From positions 62,001-126,000 of the forward strand of contig NZ_WPCV01000002.1 in the NCBI RefSeq assembly GCF_018035235.1: a DNA stretch of 64,000 nucleotides, in the 5' to 3' direction. The DNA comes from Citrobacter sp. On2M (GTDB lineage: Bacteria > Pseudomonadota > Gammaproteobacteria > Enterobacterales > Enterobacteriaceae). A program made the translations under genes and the position numbers. Of the stretch, positions 19,385 through 27,862 are shown in pieces (the stretch's first letter is position 1; every line of letters starts with the position of its first letter). The notes beneath the pieces were generated by a model, which saw only the letters and a program-made list of their open reading frames with translations, had not been told where the DNA came from and did not search any database.

Positions 19385-19403
19385 AATAATTACATACATG
19401 TCG

Positions 19404-19511
19404 GTGTGCTCAAAAGTCAGGGGGGAGGCTGCCAGATTAGAGGTGAGTGGCAACTTTCAAAAGGTATCGGCTAAAGTTCAGAATGATATAATCGATTTTG
19501 AAAAGTTTTAG
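19404..19511 (+). pseudogene. Decayed 3' end of a second Roadblock/CZB-type gene
   Basis: Reading to the TAG at 19509-19511, the frame gives EAARLEVSGNFQKVSAKVQ followed by NDIIDF, matching the C-terminus of the CZB protein that ends at 42000 (EAARLELGTNFKKVSAKVQ, then NDIITF). One base upstream of GEAARLE a frame change is needed to continue the match (VLKSQG versus VLKTQG). DNA identity is partial, so this is an old paralogue and not a recent copy. Confidence 0.8.
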
Positions 19512-19638
19512 TTTTGTCGCTAGTATAACTTTTTGTTGGCATTGCTTGTTATGAATTTTAGGTGTTTAAAAAATCATTCGAATAATGAACTCACTTAGTA
19601 TGTTCAAAATTGAGCATATTTGTGAGCTATTTATTTTT

Positions 19639-19660
19639 GGGGAGAATCCTCCCCTTTTTA
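19639..19660 (+). terminator. Rho-independent terminator after the CZB remnant
   Basis: GGGGAG, loop AATC, CTCCCC, then TTTTTA. It sits about 130 bases after the CZB remnant stop, much as the terminator at 42153 follows the intact CZB gene. Confidence 0.75.
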
Positions 19661-19692
19661 TATATTCTTTTTGGGTTTCTATTTGAACGCCA

Positions 19693-20304
19693 TTATAATA
19701 TGAGCTCTTCTGAAAGAGCTATGAAATCATAACGGTCATAAAGCCCCAATTTTGCTATCAAGCAGTCTCGTGAGTAAAACAAGCTATGTGGACATGTATG
19801 CATTTTTACCGACAACTTCTGTATACTGTACCCTTTCATAAGTAGTTCAAGTAACATCCTTTGCCTCTTTTCTAGACCTTTTTGCATAATTCCATTAGAA
19901 CTGGAGTATTCTTCATGTTTCTTATATATATTATCTATCCTGCCGATTAAAGATTCGATTGAGTTATCTGAGCTTATCCAGTGCAGTAAAGTTAGTCGTG
20001 ACTGTTCCTTTATTCCAAACAATACACATGGGATCTTTCTTAGTTTTGGATTTGTATACATCATCCGTCTCAGATTCCAGACGTTGGCAAGTTGTCTTGT
20101 TCGAAATGTTCGCAAGCGTATAGTCATGTCCACAATTATTAGTGCTGGCCCGGAAGGGGGGGCTTTCATTTCAATATGGGCTACTACTTCTTCGTAGCTC
20201 TCTACATTGATGATTTCTACATCTGACATTTTCTCGTGTAACTCAAGGTTACTAAAGCCTTTCCTGGTAAATGCGCAAGGGCTGATGATAAACAATTTTT
20301 TCAT
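19693..20304 (-). CDS. LuxR-type transcriptional regulator with receiver-like N-terminus, 203 aa
   Basis: The C-terminal 60 residues form a LuxR/GerE helix-turn-helix (LEKRQRMLLELLMKGYSIQK, then the recognition helix and IAKLGLYDRYDFIALS). The N-terminal part has a response-regulator-like fold pattern (LFIISPCAFTRKGF; ALIIVDMTIR near residue 55), but the phosphoacceptor region is degenerate, as in RcsA or FimZ-like non-canonical regulators. It stands alone, on the strand opposite the Tad operon, near the left edge of the pilus/regulator region, and is a candidate regulator of the pilus or of neighbouring cargo. Confidence 0.8.
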   Translation of the reverse strand: MKKLFIISPCAFTRKGFSNLELHEKMSDVEIINVESYEEVVAHIEMKAPPSGPALIIVDMTIRLRTFRTRQLANVWNLRRMMYTNPKLRKIPCVLFGIKEQSRLTLLHWISSDNSIESLIGRIDNIYKKHEEYSSSNGIMQKGLEKRQRMLLELLMKGYSIQKLSVKMHTCPHSLFYSRDCLIAKLGLYDRYDFIALSEELIL

Positions 20305-20648
20305 GCTGCATGCCGTAAGTTATTGGAAGAGAGTATTTTAAATATTTAACTTGATAGACAATGATAGTTTTAGCTAACTAATACTTTTTATACTATAAAT
20401 ATATATATAGTTATTGTCTTAATATCATACACGACAGGTCATTGATTTCTGGCCTTGGTTTTACATTTTTATAGATTCACTATGTTTTTTTATTCAATCT
20501 TTATCGTTTTAATCTATCTTTATATTTATAATATTGTTTGTTTTTGTCGGGGTTGCTAAATTATTACTTTTGTATGCTGAAAATCAGCATTGATGTAAAA
20601 TTACCGTGCTTTCGTGTAATGAGTATTTTGTATTGATGGTGATAATCA
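20305..20648. other. AT-rich intergenic region upstream of the LuxR-type gene
   Basis: About 340 very AT-rich bases holding the promoter of the minus-strand regulator. I see no gene or conserved RNA. Runs of T and TA near 20,380-20,410 and 20,500-20,560 suggest curved DNA. Confidence 0.4.
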
Positions 20649-21023
20649 ATGAAATTTAATGATCTGCCTGGTGCCATCAGATTCTACGACTCATTGATGG
20701 AATTCCTGGGCTATCCAAAGGCAGGCCGTAACGAAGAAAATGCCCCGGGGGATGTTTTGTGAAAATTACACAAACGGACTGTGCGTCGGAAGGCCGTTCA
20801 ATCAGCTGCCGGCGAGCGGGGGTAATGGAACGTCATGGTGGTTATGAATGCCCGCTCGTTTGAGCATATCCAGCAATTGTATGTACTTGCGCTCAGCTTT
20901 GGCGCCAGAGATAAAGTTTCTCCGGGTCACAGGCCGCAATATGGCCAAGGATTTTATAGCGCATATGAACGCGATCCGGATGGAAACAAGTTAACGTTTG
21001 TCTATTACGATAATGTGGGCTAA
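20649..21023 (+). pseudogene. Broken VOC-family (glyoxalase-like) gene
   Basis: The frame from ATG 20649 gives an N-terminal VOC half (GAIRFYDSLMEFLGYP) that stops at a TGA near 20758. A second frame gives GRPFNQLPASGGNGTSWW, then a third (20835-21023) gives the C-terminal half ending with HRPQYGQGFYSAYERDPDGN and KLTFVYYD. Together they rebuild a typical VOC metal-enzyme domain of about 125 residues broken by at least two frame disruptions. Not functional as read. Confidence 0.85.
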
Positions 21024-21192
21024 CTTGTTCACATATTGGTAACAAATGTCGTGAGCATTACCTTCAAAAATTCTCTCCCGGATCACATTTTTTCTCTCAG
21101 GTTTTTCCCTTACATAAAACAGTTGTTATTATTTATTGCGTAAATACCTTTCAACTTTCACCGAGGCTTTGATGCTGGAGAATGTAATCATC

Positions 21193-21282
21193 AGATAATC
21201 AGTTTTCCGGACTACTCAGAACGGACTGATTATCTTTGCGCTTAAACTTTACGCGAACATCTGCGGATGTTGGTTCGTTTTT
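21193..21282 (+). promoter_or_regulatory. Structured leader of topAI
   Basis: AGATAATCAGT (21193-21203) and ACTGATTATCT (21225-21235) form an 11-bp stem. CGAACATC (21254-21261), TGCG, GATGTTGGTTCG (to 21277), then TTTTT, has terminator form and ends 29 bases before the topAI ATG. A short frame ATG-CTG-GAG at about 21172 encodes MLENVIIR and ends at the first stem. From published work the E. coli topAI operon has an antibiotic-responsive leader with a small upstream frame; I infer, but cannot show, a similar control here. Confidence 0.6.
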
Positions 21283-21310
21283 GCTCATGATGATTAACAG
21301 GTTTTCCAGT

Positions 21311-21568
21311 ATGAATTTATCCCGTCAAGAACAGCGTACCTTACACGTGCTCGCAAAAGGTGGACGTATTGTGCACGTCCGTGATGCTCCTGGCCGCGTT
21401 ACCTCTGTTGAATGCTATAGCCACGAAGGACTGTTGCTTGCCGATTGTACGCTCGTCGTCTTCAAAGAACTCAATACCAAAAAAATGATCAAGTCCGTCA
21501 AGGGTCGGCCTTACCGCATCAACACCACCGGGCTTAACAACGTTCGTTCACAGTCCGATAACTGTTAA
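21311..21568 (+). CDS. topAI: TopAI (YjhX) toxin, topoisomerase I inhibitor, 85 aa
   Basis: Nearly identical in character to E. coli YjhX/Top[51 protein letters not shown], then [14 protein letters not shown]. The E. coli protein inhibits DNA topoisomerase I and is neutralised by YjhQ. The 85-residue length from ATG 21311 equals the E. coli one; in-frame ATGs at 21287 and 21290 would add eight or seven residues. It is followed by a methyltransferase gene and then yjhQ, whereas in E. coli yjhQ is the direct neighbour. Confidence 0.9.
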   Translation: MNLSRQEQRTLHVLAKGGRIVHVRDAPGRVTSVECYSHEGLLLADCTLVVFKELNTKKMIKSVKGRPYRINTTGLNNVRSQSDNC

Positions 21569-21578
21569 GGAAAACTTT

Positions 21579-22463
21579 ATGGATCTCAGCACTCTAATTT
21601 CTGTTTCCGGCCGACTGCAGCTCTCTGCTGAAGAAAGCAAAATACCCTGGGACGAACCTGCGTTCAGCCAGCGCATGCTGGAAAATCATTTGTCGCAGGA
21701 ACATGACTGGGCCAGTCGCAGACAGACAGTGATTGAACAACAGGTTGCATGGATAGCCAGTCAGCTACCTGCTGGCGCACGCGTTCTGGATCTTGGCTGT
21801 GGCCCCGGCTTTTATACTCACCGGCTGGCAGAACGTGGATTTAGGTGCACAGGTGTGGATTTTTCACCGGCCTCTATAGAATGGGCACGACAGCAGGCGC
21901 AGGCCGCTGATCTGAACATTGATTATATCCACCAGGATATTCGTAATTACAGGCAGGACGCACCCTTCGATTTCATCATGATGACGTTTGGAGAGCTGAA
22001 TGTCTTTAGCGCTAATGATGCTCAAAGCCTTATCAGTGGTTGCGCGCAGTGGTTGAAACCGGACGGCAAACTGCTCATTGAACTCCATACCTTTGATGAA
22101 GTTAAACGTCAGGGCATGGCGTCAGCGAGCTGGCAGCGTTGTCCGAATGGGTTGTTCCTTGCGGTTCCTCATCTGCTATTAACCGAAAATGCCTGGGATG
22201 AAGATGGAAAAATAAGCTCGACACAGTTCTGGGCCATAGATGAAAGATGTCGTATCACCCGTTTCGGTAGTCAGATGATGGCCTGGCGGGATGCCGACTT
22301 TGCCTGTCTCATCGGTAATGCTGGCCTGAGCGTGGTGCAATGCCTGGACAGCAACGAATGGCCGGTCGGTGAAACTTTTGAGGGCAAACTTTTTGCACTG
22401 CTGGCTGAAAAATCAAAATCTCCGCAAGTGAGCCCACTGAATATGTCATTTGAGATGGAATGA
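21579..22463 (+). CDS. Class I SAM-dependent methyltransferase between topAI and yjhQ, 294 aa
   Basis: AdoMet-binding motif I is visible as VLDLGCGPGFYTHRLAERG (about residues 70-88), with motif II acid in CTGVDFSPASIEWAR and a DFIMMTFGELNVF motif further on, typical of small-molecule methyltransferases. AGGA lies 9 bases before the ATG, 10 bases after the topAI stop. It is not the E. coli yjhP product, which is present in decayed form downstream, so it is an extra member of the operon. Its substrate is unknown; a link to modification of the toxin or antitoxin is speculation. Confidence 0.85.
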   Translation: MDLSTLISVSGRLQLSAEESKIPWDEPAFSQRMLENHLSQEHDWASRRQTVIEQQVAWIASQLPAGARVLDLGCGPGFYTHRLAERGFRCTGVDFSPASIEWARQQAQAADLNIDYIHQDIRNYRQDAPFDFIMMTFGELNVFSANDAQSLISGCAQWLKPDGKLLIELHTFDEVKRQGMASASWQRCPNGLFLAVPHLLLTENAWDEDGKISSTQFWAIDERCRITRFGSQMMAWRDADFACLIGNAGLSVVQCLDSNEWPVGETFEGKLFALLAEKSKSPQVSPLNMSFEME

Positions 22464-22487
22464 ATGGATACCGTTAAGGAGAGCATT

Positions 22488-23039
22488 ATGACAACACACA
22501 GCTTTACCTTGCACATCACCGATGAGAGCGATGTAAGTACTATCTCGGAAGTCGAAACCCGCGCATTTGGATACCGAAAAGAGGCCGATTTGGTGGCCTC
22601 TTTATTGGAGGACGAAAGTGCATGTCCGAACTTATCTCTGCTCGCCCGCCATCAAGGCAAAGCGGTGGGGCATATTTTGTTTACCCGGGCCACATTCAAA
22701 GGTGCAAATGAGGGGCCACTGATGCATATTCTTGCACCCCTGGCGGTCATTCCTGGATACCAGGGCATGGGGGTGGGGGGATTGCTGATACGCACCGGCC
22801 TGGAGCACTTGAGGTTGATGGGAAGTCAGCTGGTTTTTGTACTCGGCCATGCTACTTACTACCCACGCCATGGATTCATACCTTGTGCTGAAGACAAAGG
22901 GTATCCAGCACCTAACCCTATTCCCGAGAAACACAAGGCCTGCTGGATGATGCAATCACTTTCTGCTCTGCCAATAAATCGTACCGGGACAATTCAATGC
23001 GCGCAGGCCTTAATGAAACCCGAGCACTGGCGTGAATAG
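22488..23039 (+). CDS. yjhQ: YjhQ-like GNAT acetyltransferase, TopAI antitoxin, 183 aa
   Basis: Closely resembles E. coli YjhQ: MTTHSFTLHITDESDVSTIS, ETRAFGYRKEADLVASLLED, then the acetyl-CoA loop IPGYQGMGVGGLLI, VLGHATYYPRHGFIPC and a terminus MKPEHWRE. The QGMGVGG stretch is the GNAT pyrophosphate-binding motif. The ATG at 22488 follows AGGAG; an earlier ATG at 22464 has no good site. In E. coli it counteracts TopAI. Confidence 0.9.
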   Translation: MTTHSFTLHITDESDVSTISEVETRAFGYRKEADLVASLLEDESACPNLSLLARHQGKAVGHILFTRATFKGANEGPLMHILAPLAVIPGYQGMGVGGLLIRTGLEHLRLMGSQLVFVLGHATYYPRHGFIPCAEDKGYPAPNPIPEKHKACWMMQSLSALPINRTGTIQCAQALMKPEHWRE

Positions 23040-23088
23040 GAGTCTTATTAAGCACTTCAAATGAATAACCTCATAACAGGAGTTGAGT

Positions 23089-23645
23089 AATGGATATTCC
23101 GCGCCTTTTTACGATTCGCGAGGGTCAACACAGCATCCATAATCCGTTCACATCGTAAAAATACGATACGCTAGGCCGCGTATTACTCATGAAGTCTGGT
23201 ACGGGCATTCTCGATCTTGGCAGCGGCTCAGGAGAGATGTTTTGCACCTGGGCGCGGTGAACCTTACTGGCCTCAGGTCCATGCGACTGAAGAGATTGCT
23301 CAGGTTTGCGGTATTTTATCCTTGTCAGACTTTTTCACTATGCCAGAACTTGTTGCCTCTTTTGACGACTGTGGCTATGACCTGGTGGGAATGGTACTTA
23401 TAGGCAAGGACGCCTGGGACAGATACGAAGCGGCTAAATGGGTTACTATGCGCGACTGGCTGGAAGAAAACACTGAAGATGACTTTGTACAGGAAGTTCG
23501 TGCAGAACTAACCATTGCGCCGAAACGACATATAAATATACAGGTGAATACGGTGGCTGATGCGTGTTTGAATGAAGGGCATGCTAACGAAGAAGACCGC
23601 CGACAGGTGAAAGCTGCCGGGGGTATACGATTCAGGGTGCTATAA
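23089..23645 (+). pseudogene. yjhP: Decayed yjhP (methyltransferase) with stop codon and internal deletion
   Basis: The ATG at 23089 opens MDIPRLFTIREGQHSIHNPF like E. coli YjhP, hits a TAA near 23155, then continues in frame with TLGRVLLMKSGTGILDLGSG and SGEMFCTWAR before a second stop. The downstream frame (GEPYWPQVHATEEIAQVCG, FDDCGYDL, WDRYEAAKW, RAELTIAPKR) matches the C-terminal half of YjhP. The central part, roughly 70-80 residues, is missing, so the gene carries a deletion with frame change and a divergent tail. Confidence 0.88.
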
Positions 23646-24241
23646 TGCTAAAATTAATAAGAAATTATGAAAATGCTATCGTGGTTTTACATGAAATATA
23701 TGGTATTAATGAGCACATAAAAGAAGTATGCGCAGAATACCATGAGAGAGGGTTTGATATTTATTGCCCCTCTCTGTTTGAACATTGCATCCCATATAAG
23801 TATGAGCAACAGGAGCAAGCTTACAAAAATTTTGTTAATGTATGTGGTTTTAATGAAACAAAAATAAATCTATTACTTAGTGATATTAGGGGCAGGTACA
23901 AAAAAATAATAATAATAGGATTTAGCGTAGGTGCCACTATTGCCTGGCTTTCGGGAGAAAGTAACCTATGCGATGGAATTGTATGTTATTACGGTTCACG
24001 TATAAGAGATTACACTGATATTATGCCATCATGCCCTGTTCTGGTTATTCTGGCTCAATTCGAAAAGTCGCTTGATCCGTCTAATCTGCAAAAAAAAATG
24101 GCTGGCAAAACAACAGTTACATGTCATGTACTCAATAGTCATCATGGCTTTTGTGATCCTTATAGTGAAACTTATAACTACAGAAACTCAGAGATTGCAA
24201 GAAATTTGACAAATGGGTTTGTTGACAAAATTGTGAGTTAA
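23645..24241 (+). CDS. Dienelactone-hydrolase-like alpha/beta hydrolase, 198 aa
   Basis: The opening IVVLHEIYGINEHIK (with Glu17) and a nucleophile elbow G-F-S-V-G (Ser94) fit the dienelactone hydrolase family, although classical members use Cys as nucleophile. SHHGFCDPYSETYN supplies the catalytic His. A possible acid is in EKSLDPSN. It is slightly short for the family (about 230 aa) and more AT-rich than its upstream neighbours, suggesting a different origin. The ATG overlaps the last base of the preceding frame. Substrate unknown. Confidence 0.75.
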   Translation: MLKLIRNYENAIVVLHEIYGINEHIKEVCAEYHERGFDIYCPSLFEHCIPYKYEQQEQAYKNFVNVCGFNETKINLLLSDIRGRYKKIIIIGFSVGATIAWLSGESNLCDGIVCYYGSRIRDYTDIMPSCPVLVILAQFEKSLDPSNLQKKMAGKTTVTCHVLNSHHGFCDPYSETYNYRNSEIARNLTNGFVDKIVS

Positions 24242-24563
24242 CAAAATGATATGCGGGATTATTTCAGGTATGAAAGCATCTGAAGTTCATCATTTGGTCG
24301 TTTCGGAAAAATGAATTACTGTCAAAAGTACAGAGTTTTCAGGAAGTTTTGCATTCTACTGAGACTCGTGCCAAATGCAGATAACCTTTCAGATAAAAAA
24401 TGTCGCTGATCAACTCACTCTTGCAAACTTATTGATACACAATAATTTTCTTGTTTTCATCATTAGAACCGCAAAAATGAGTGCATCTGAAGGATAGTGA
24501 TGGATATTTTGTAGGCGTCAGCTATATAGTTGATGAGAATCCATTACAAAAATTACTTGTTAA
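24242..24563. other. Intergenic, no gene seen
   Basis: About 320 bases between convergent genes, with stops in all frames. Short coding-like bits (for example near 24,470) are not convincing. Confidence 0.4.
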
Positions 24564-24779
24564 TTAAGAAATATTAATAACCTTGGTATATAACTTCATC
24601 TTACAAGCTTCTGATTTAGCCTCCGCATACCTTCTATTAATAGATAGATTTGCTACCCATTGAGCCTGGTTCCACAGAATTAGTGCATGGTAGTAATCTC
24701 CATTACATTCCGCTTCAATGGCTGCATGATAGAGTTGAGACCACAAGGTTTTTGAATATTTAACCATATCGATAACCAT
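24564..24779 (-). CDS. ANR-like (AraC negative regulator) small protein, 71 aa
   Basis: The core LYHAAIEAECNGDYYHALILW followed by NQAQWVANLSINRRYAEAKSEAC fits the ANR pattern (A..AE..G.Y..A...W..A......N..W...R...C) of small proteins that bind and inhibit AraC/XylS virulence regulators. Start uncertain: ATGs at 24779 and 24767 are both possible, with no strong ribosome site, and the frame stays open upstream to 24896. It is divergent from an AraC-family gene at 25048 with a second at 25916, the partners such a protein would be expected to control. Confidence 0.65.
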   Translation of the reverse strand: MVIDMVKYSKTLWSQLYHAAIEAECNGDYYHALILWNQAQWVANLSINRRYAEAKSEACKMKLYTKVINIS

Positions 24780-25047
24780 TAATTTGAAATTAATAGCATA
24801 ATAACACTGAGGTGTATCGCAATCCGATATAAAGATATGACTAAACATCATGATGATCTCAGTTATAACAAAGGATATATAATTATGGAATAACAAAATG
24901 AGATTATATGCGATAGCTTTATAGGAGGCAAAGGGAAAGAGATGGCATGAGTAATACGATGATTTAAATGAATAAAAGTAATAAAAAAATGGCTCATTTT
25001 AGATAACTTTGTTGTAAGCTAAGTATAAAAAAACGGAGTCATACGAA

Positions 25048-25929
25048 ATGAAAAGAGCAAAATGTGTATTCGATAGCATTGTAATCTGGATTGAAAAAAA
25101 TATAAAAGAAGATATTGATGTGAATGATATTGTATCTAAATCAGGATATAGTAAGAGAAATGTACAATACTTATTTAAGAAGTTTCTTGGTTATGGTATA
25201 CATACCTATGTAAAGAACAGGAGACTAAGTTTATCGGCTAAGCTATTAAAAATAACTAAAATGCCAATAATTGAAATATGCAACATATATCATTTCGGCT
25301 CCTATCAATCGTTTAACCGTGCTTTTAAGATTAAATTTGGAATACCACCGGCCAGGTATAGAAGAGCTGAAAATTGGCTTTTAAGCAGGTATACAGGTAA
25401 CGCTGCGATAGAGAGACCAAATATGATATCAAGGCCAGTTTTACTTCCTTGCTTAGAAGTTATGTCAACAAATAAGGAGTTTAAAGTAAATTTTAGTGAT
25501 GGCAACTATAATAATGGTAATGATGAGGACAATATGGCTGAAATAAAGAGATACGTACGTACGTTAGTGTTGCATAATAAAAATGCTAAAAAAAGTAACC
25601 TTATGATAATATACAGGATCGGTGTATGTGCAAAATCGAATATTACTCTAAATGTCACAGTGCTTGAAGTGAAAGATGCATCCAATGATGCCTCTTTACA
25701 GAGGCAAACTATTGGCGCTGGGATGTACTACCTTTTTCATTATGAGGGAACATGGGGAGAATATAACAGTTTGTCAGACTATGTATACTTGAACGAATTA
25801 CCCATGCTGAATATGAACAGGAGGAATGCTTTTGATATAGAAATATACGATATTCGTGCCATGCGAGAGAAAACAAAATTAATAGTAGATCTTTACGTTC
25901 CAGTATCTCCTGAAATTACTGGAACGTAG
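25048..25929 (+). CDS. AraC-family regulator with N-terminal HTH, Rob-like, 293 aa
   Basis: The two AraC helix-turn-helix motifs are at the N-terminus (VNDIVSKSGYSKRNVQYLFKK; EICNIYHFGSYQSFNRAFK, then FGIPPARYR), followed by a GyrI-like effector domain of about 180 residues (LYVPVSPE at the end). This order is that of Rob and SoxS-related proteins and not of GadX types. The effector-domain resemblance suggests small-molecule sensing. Divergent from the ANR-like gene; its 3' end overlaps the convergent regulator at 25916 by 14 bases. Likely part of the control of the adjacent pilus operon. Confidence 0.85.
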   Translation: MKRAKCVFDSIVIWIEKNIKEDIDVNDIVSKSGYSKRNVQYLFKKFLGYGIHTYVKNRRLSLSAKLLKITKMPIIEICNIYHFGSYQSFNRAFKIKFGIPPARYRRAENWLLSRYTGNAAIERPNMISRPVLLPCLEVMSTNKEFKVNFSDGNYNNGNDEDNMAEIKRYVRTLVLHNKNAKKSNLMIIYRIGVCAKSNITLNVTVLEVKDASNDASLQRQTIGAGMYYLFHYEGTWGEYNSLSDYVYLNELPMLNMNRRNAFDIEIYDIRAMREKTKLIVDLYVPVSPEITGT

Positions 25930-26698
25930 GAGTAATTTGTCTGGGAGTAAGGCCAAAGTGTCGCTTAAATGTTTTAATGAAATATGAGGATGAATTATAG
26001 CCGACTTTATAAGCTATGGTATTGATATTGTAATCAGACATAGTAAGAAGCTTGAGACTATGCATCATCCGTGCATCGGTAAGAATATTCATAAAAGTAG
26101 TACCTTCATTTTCTAGTCGCTTACGCAAAGATATCTCACTTATAAACATCTCTTCGCTAATCATACTAATCTTCCAGGGCTTGGATAAGTCTTGTGAAAT
26201 GATATCTAAAACTTTATCGGTTGTAGTGGGTTTGACTACACAAGAGATTGAACGGATGATATTAATGTCAAATTCCAGAAGAAAATGTAAAACAATTGGT
26301 AAAATTAAAGCCATGGTTTCTTTTGGCTTCGTAATACGAATACCTTCATTAATATATTTTTTTAACCTGTCAAAGAGATAGGTATCCTCGGGCACAGTTT
26401 CTCTTAAATAAATTTTCTTGCCAGACATATTTTCAATGCTTTTGATATCAAAAACTTGCAAAAGAAAACCAAATACAAAGCGCATGGTGCTGTCATCAAG
26501 AGAGATTATTGCTGGAAAATTTCCACAAGAAACTCTGACTTTCAATAACATATTCTTCTCAACAAAAACAAGAGTATTTGGAGGAATTGCTATTAATGTA
26601 TCATCAAAAGATATCTCTAATCCCTTGCTTGATGTAAGGAAGAGGAGGCAATGGTGAATTCTGATATTATTTAGTTGTATAATTTTTGTGTCGTCCAT
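25916..26698 (-). CDS. AraC/XylS-family regulator with C-terminal HTH, GadX/PerA-like, 260 aa
   Basis: N-terminal cupin-like region (IAIPPNTLVFVEKN, as in GadX, PerA and Rns-type virulence regulators) and C-terminal double helix-turn-helix (SMISEEMFISEISLRKRLE; INTIAYKVGYNSSSYFIKT, then HFGLTPRQ). Such regulators commonly activate fimbriae and are targets of ANR proteins. It is convergent with and overlaps the Rob-like gene. The promoter region faces the lytic transglycosylase and the Tad operon, making pilus control plausible but unproven. Confidence 0.85.
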   Translation of the reverse strand: MDDTKIIQLNNIRIHHCLLFLTSSKGLEISFDDTLIAIPPNTLVFVEKNMLLKVRVSCGNFPAIISLDDSTMRFVFGFLLQVFDIKSIENMSGKKIYLRETVPEDTYLFDRLKKYINEGIRITKPKETMALILPIVLHFLLEFDINIIRSISCVVKPTTTDKVLDIISQDLSKPWKISMISEEMFISEISLRKRLENEGTTFMNILTDARMMHSLKLLTMSDYNINTIAYKVGYNSSSYFIKTFKRHFGLTPRQITPTFQ

Positions 26699-27007
26699 TT
26701 ACTTAATCCTTGTTTAATGACTGAGTATTTAACTTACTGAAATCAAGAGCAATAACGAGATATAAAAATGTAAATAAAGTTTGATTCAGAAGAGATAGGC
26801 TCTCCCTATGCCAGAAATAGATGTAATGATGATACAGAAGAAAAATCACATAAAATTATCGGATAGCGCAATACGGCCACGTGCAGCTAATAAAGATACT
26901 AAACTGGTAGGATGTCTGGTTTAAGGTCATACTGAGAGATAGGGGGAAAATTCATTTTTTAGTTATGAACAGTCAGATTTAATAAGACGCAGGGTAAGAT
27001 AATAAGA
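26699..27007. other. Intergenic promoter region of the AraC-type regulator
   Basis: AT-rich, about 310 bases, no gene seen. It must hold the promoter of the minus-strand regulator; no clear operator recognised. Confidence 0.4.
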
Positions 27008-27481
27008 TTAGTAAAAATGTTCAGATTTTTTTGTAAGATGAATGCTGCTGATGGCAGATGATTTCTTTTTCTTAATGGTTAAATAAATACGCTTAACATC
27101 ATTTGAGTAAAGAAGCCTGCGCTGATTTTGAGTCTCGCTAATTTTAAAACCGGCATTGTATGCACCTACGGCTTGCCATGTCCTGCCGAATTTTCTAAAA
27201 GCAATAGCTAAATAATATGCTCCTGTATAAATGTTAAGGCAACTATCATTCAGAAGCCGGTGAGGTGTAATGCCGTAAGTTTTCAGTTCATTAAAATGCT
27301 GGGAATCGACCTGCATGAGACCCGTTCCGTATCCACCATGAGGGTTTTGACCAATTGCATGTTTGTCAAGTCGGGATTCTTTCCACGCTATGGCCAACAG
27401 AAGGTCTGGATCAATTTTGTAATACCTGCCCGCCCTGACATAACAGCTTGTTGCATATGCTATATCAGATAAAAAAAGCAA
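27008..27481 (-). CDS. IagB-like lytic transglycosylase, signal peptide one base out of frame
   Basis: SLT-type domain: catalytic Glu in [12 protein letters not shown], then [14 protein letters not shown] and the VGAYNAGF motif. IagB-like enzymes open peptidoglycan for secretion systems and pili. The open frame begins at TTG 27481 and lacks a full signal peptide. Starting at ATG 27540 in the next frame one reads [20 protein letters not shown], which stops at TAG just after a run of seven T. Adding one T would join this to [12 protein letters not shown], giving a perfect signal peptide with an AYA cleavage site. So either the gene is off, it relies on slippage, or the base count is wrong. Confidence 0.8.
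   Translation of the reverse strand: MLFLSDIAYATSCYVRAGRYYKIDPDLLLAIAWKESRLDKHAIGQNPHGGYGTGLMQVDSQHFNELKTYGITPHRLLNDSCLNIYTGAYYLAIAFRKFGRTWQAVGAYNAGFKISETQNQRRLLYSNDVKRIYLTIKKKKSSAISSIHLTKKSEHFY
27471..27477 (-). repeat. A/T7 homopolymer in the transglycosylase signal peptide
   Basis: Seven A on the plus strand (seven T in the gene). Eight would restore a continuous 177-residue preprotein from ATG 27540. This is the exact point at which the two frames meet. Confidence 0.8.
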
Positions 27482-27540
27482 GCAATGAATACGAGAGAAA
27501 GAGCAGTACGAAGGTTAAATAAAGTTAAAGGATATTTCAT

Positions 27541-27862
27541 AAAGTGATACTAGTTCGAATTATTAGTCAATCGTCTTATTATTTACCTATGCTGTTTAAA
27601 AGGAGATGTTTTTATAGAAAAAAACTAAAGTGCAATAAATTTATCAAAATGTCTCAAGGGGAGGGTAAATATAAAAAAATATAAATAACGGTTAGTTAAC
27701 TAGAATCCAGATTGAAAGTAAGTATATTGTAAATGAGAAGAACGGTAAAACGAAGATAAAAGGTATTTCTACTACAAAATGAACTGAGCGCGAGAAGAAA
27801 GCATCGCACAGTTTGTGGCGGTAGCGTGGTTGTTTAAGTAAATAAGAAAGGAGAAGGAAATT
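27541..27862 (+). other. Tad operon upstream region
   Basis: About 320 AT-rich bases between the divergent transglycosylase and the pilin gene, presumably containing both promoters and regulator sites. No match to a defined operator was recognised. Confidence 0.45.
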
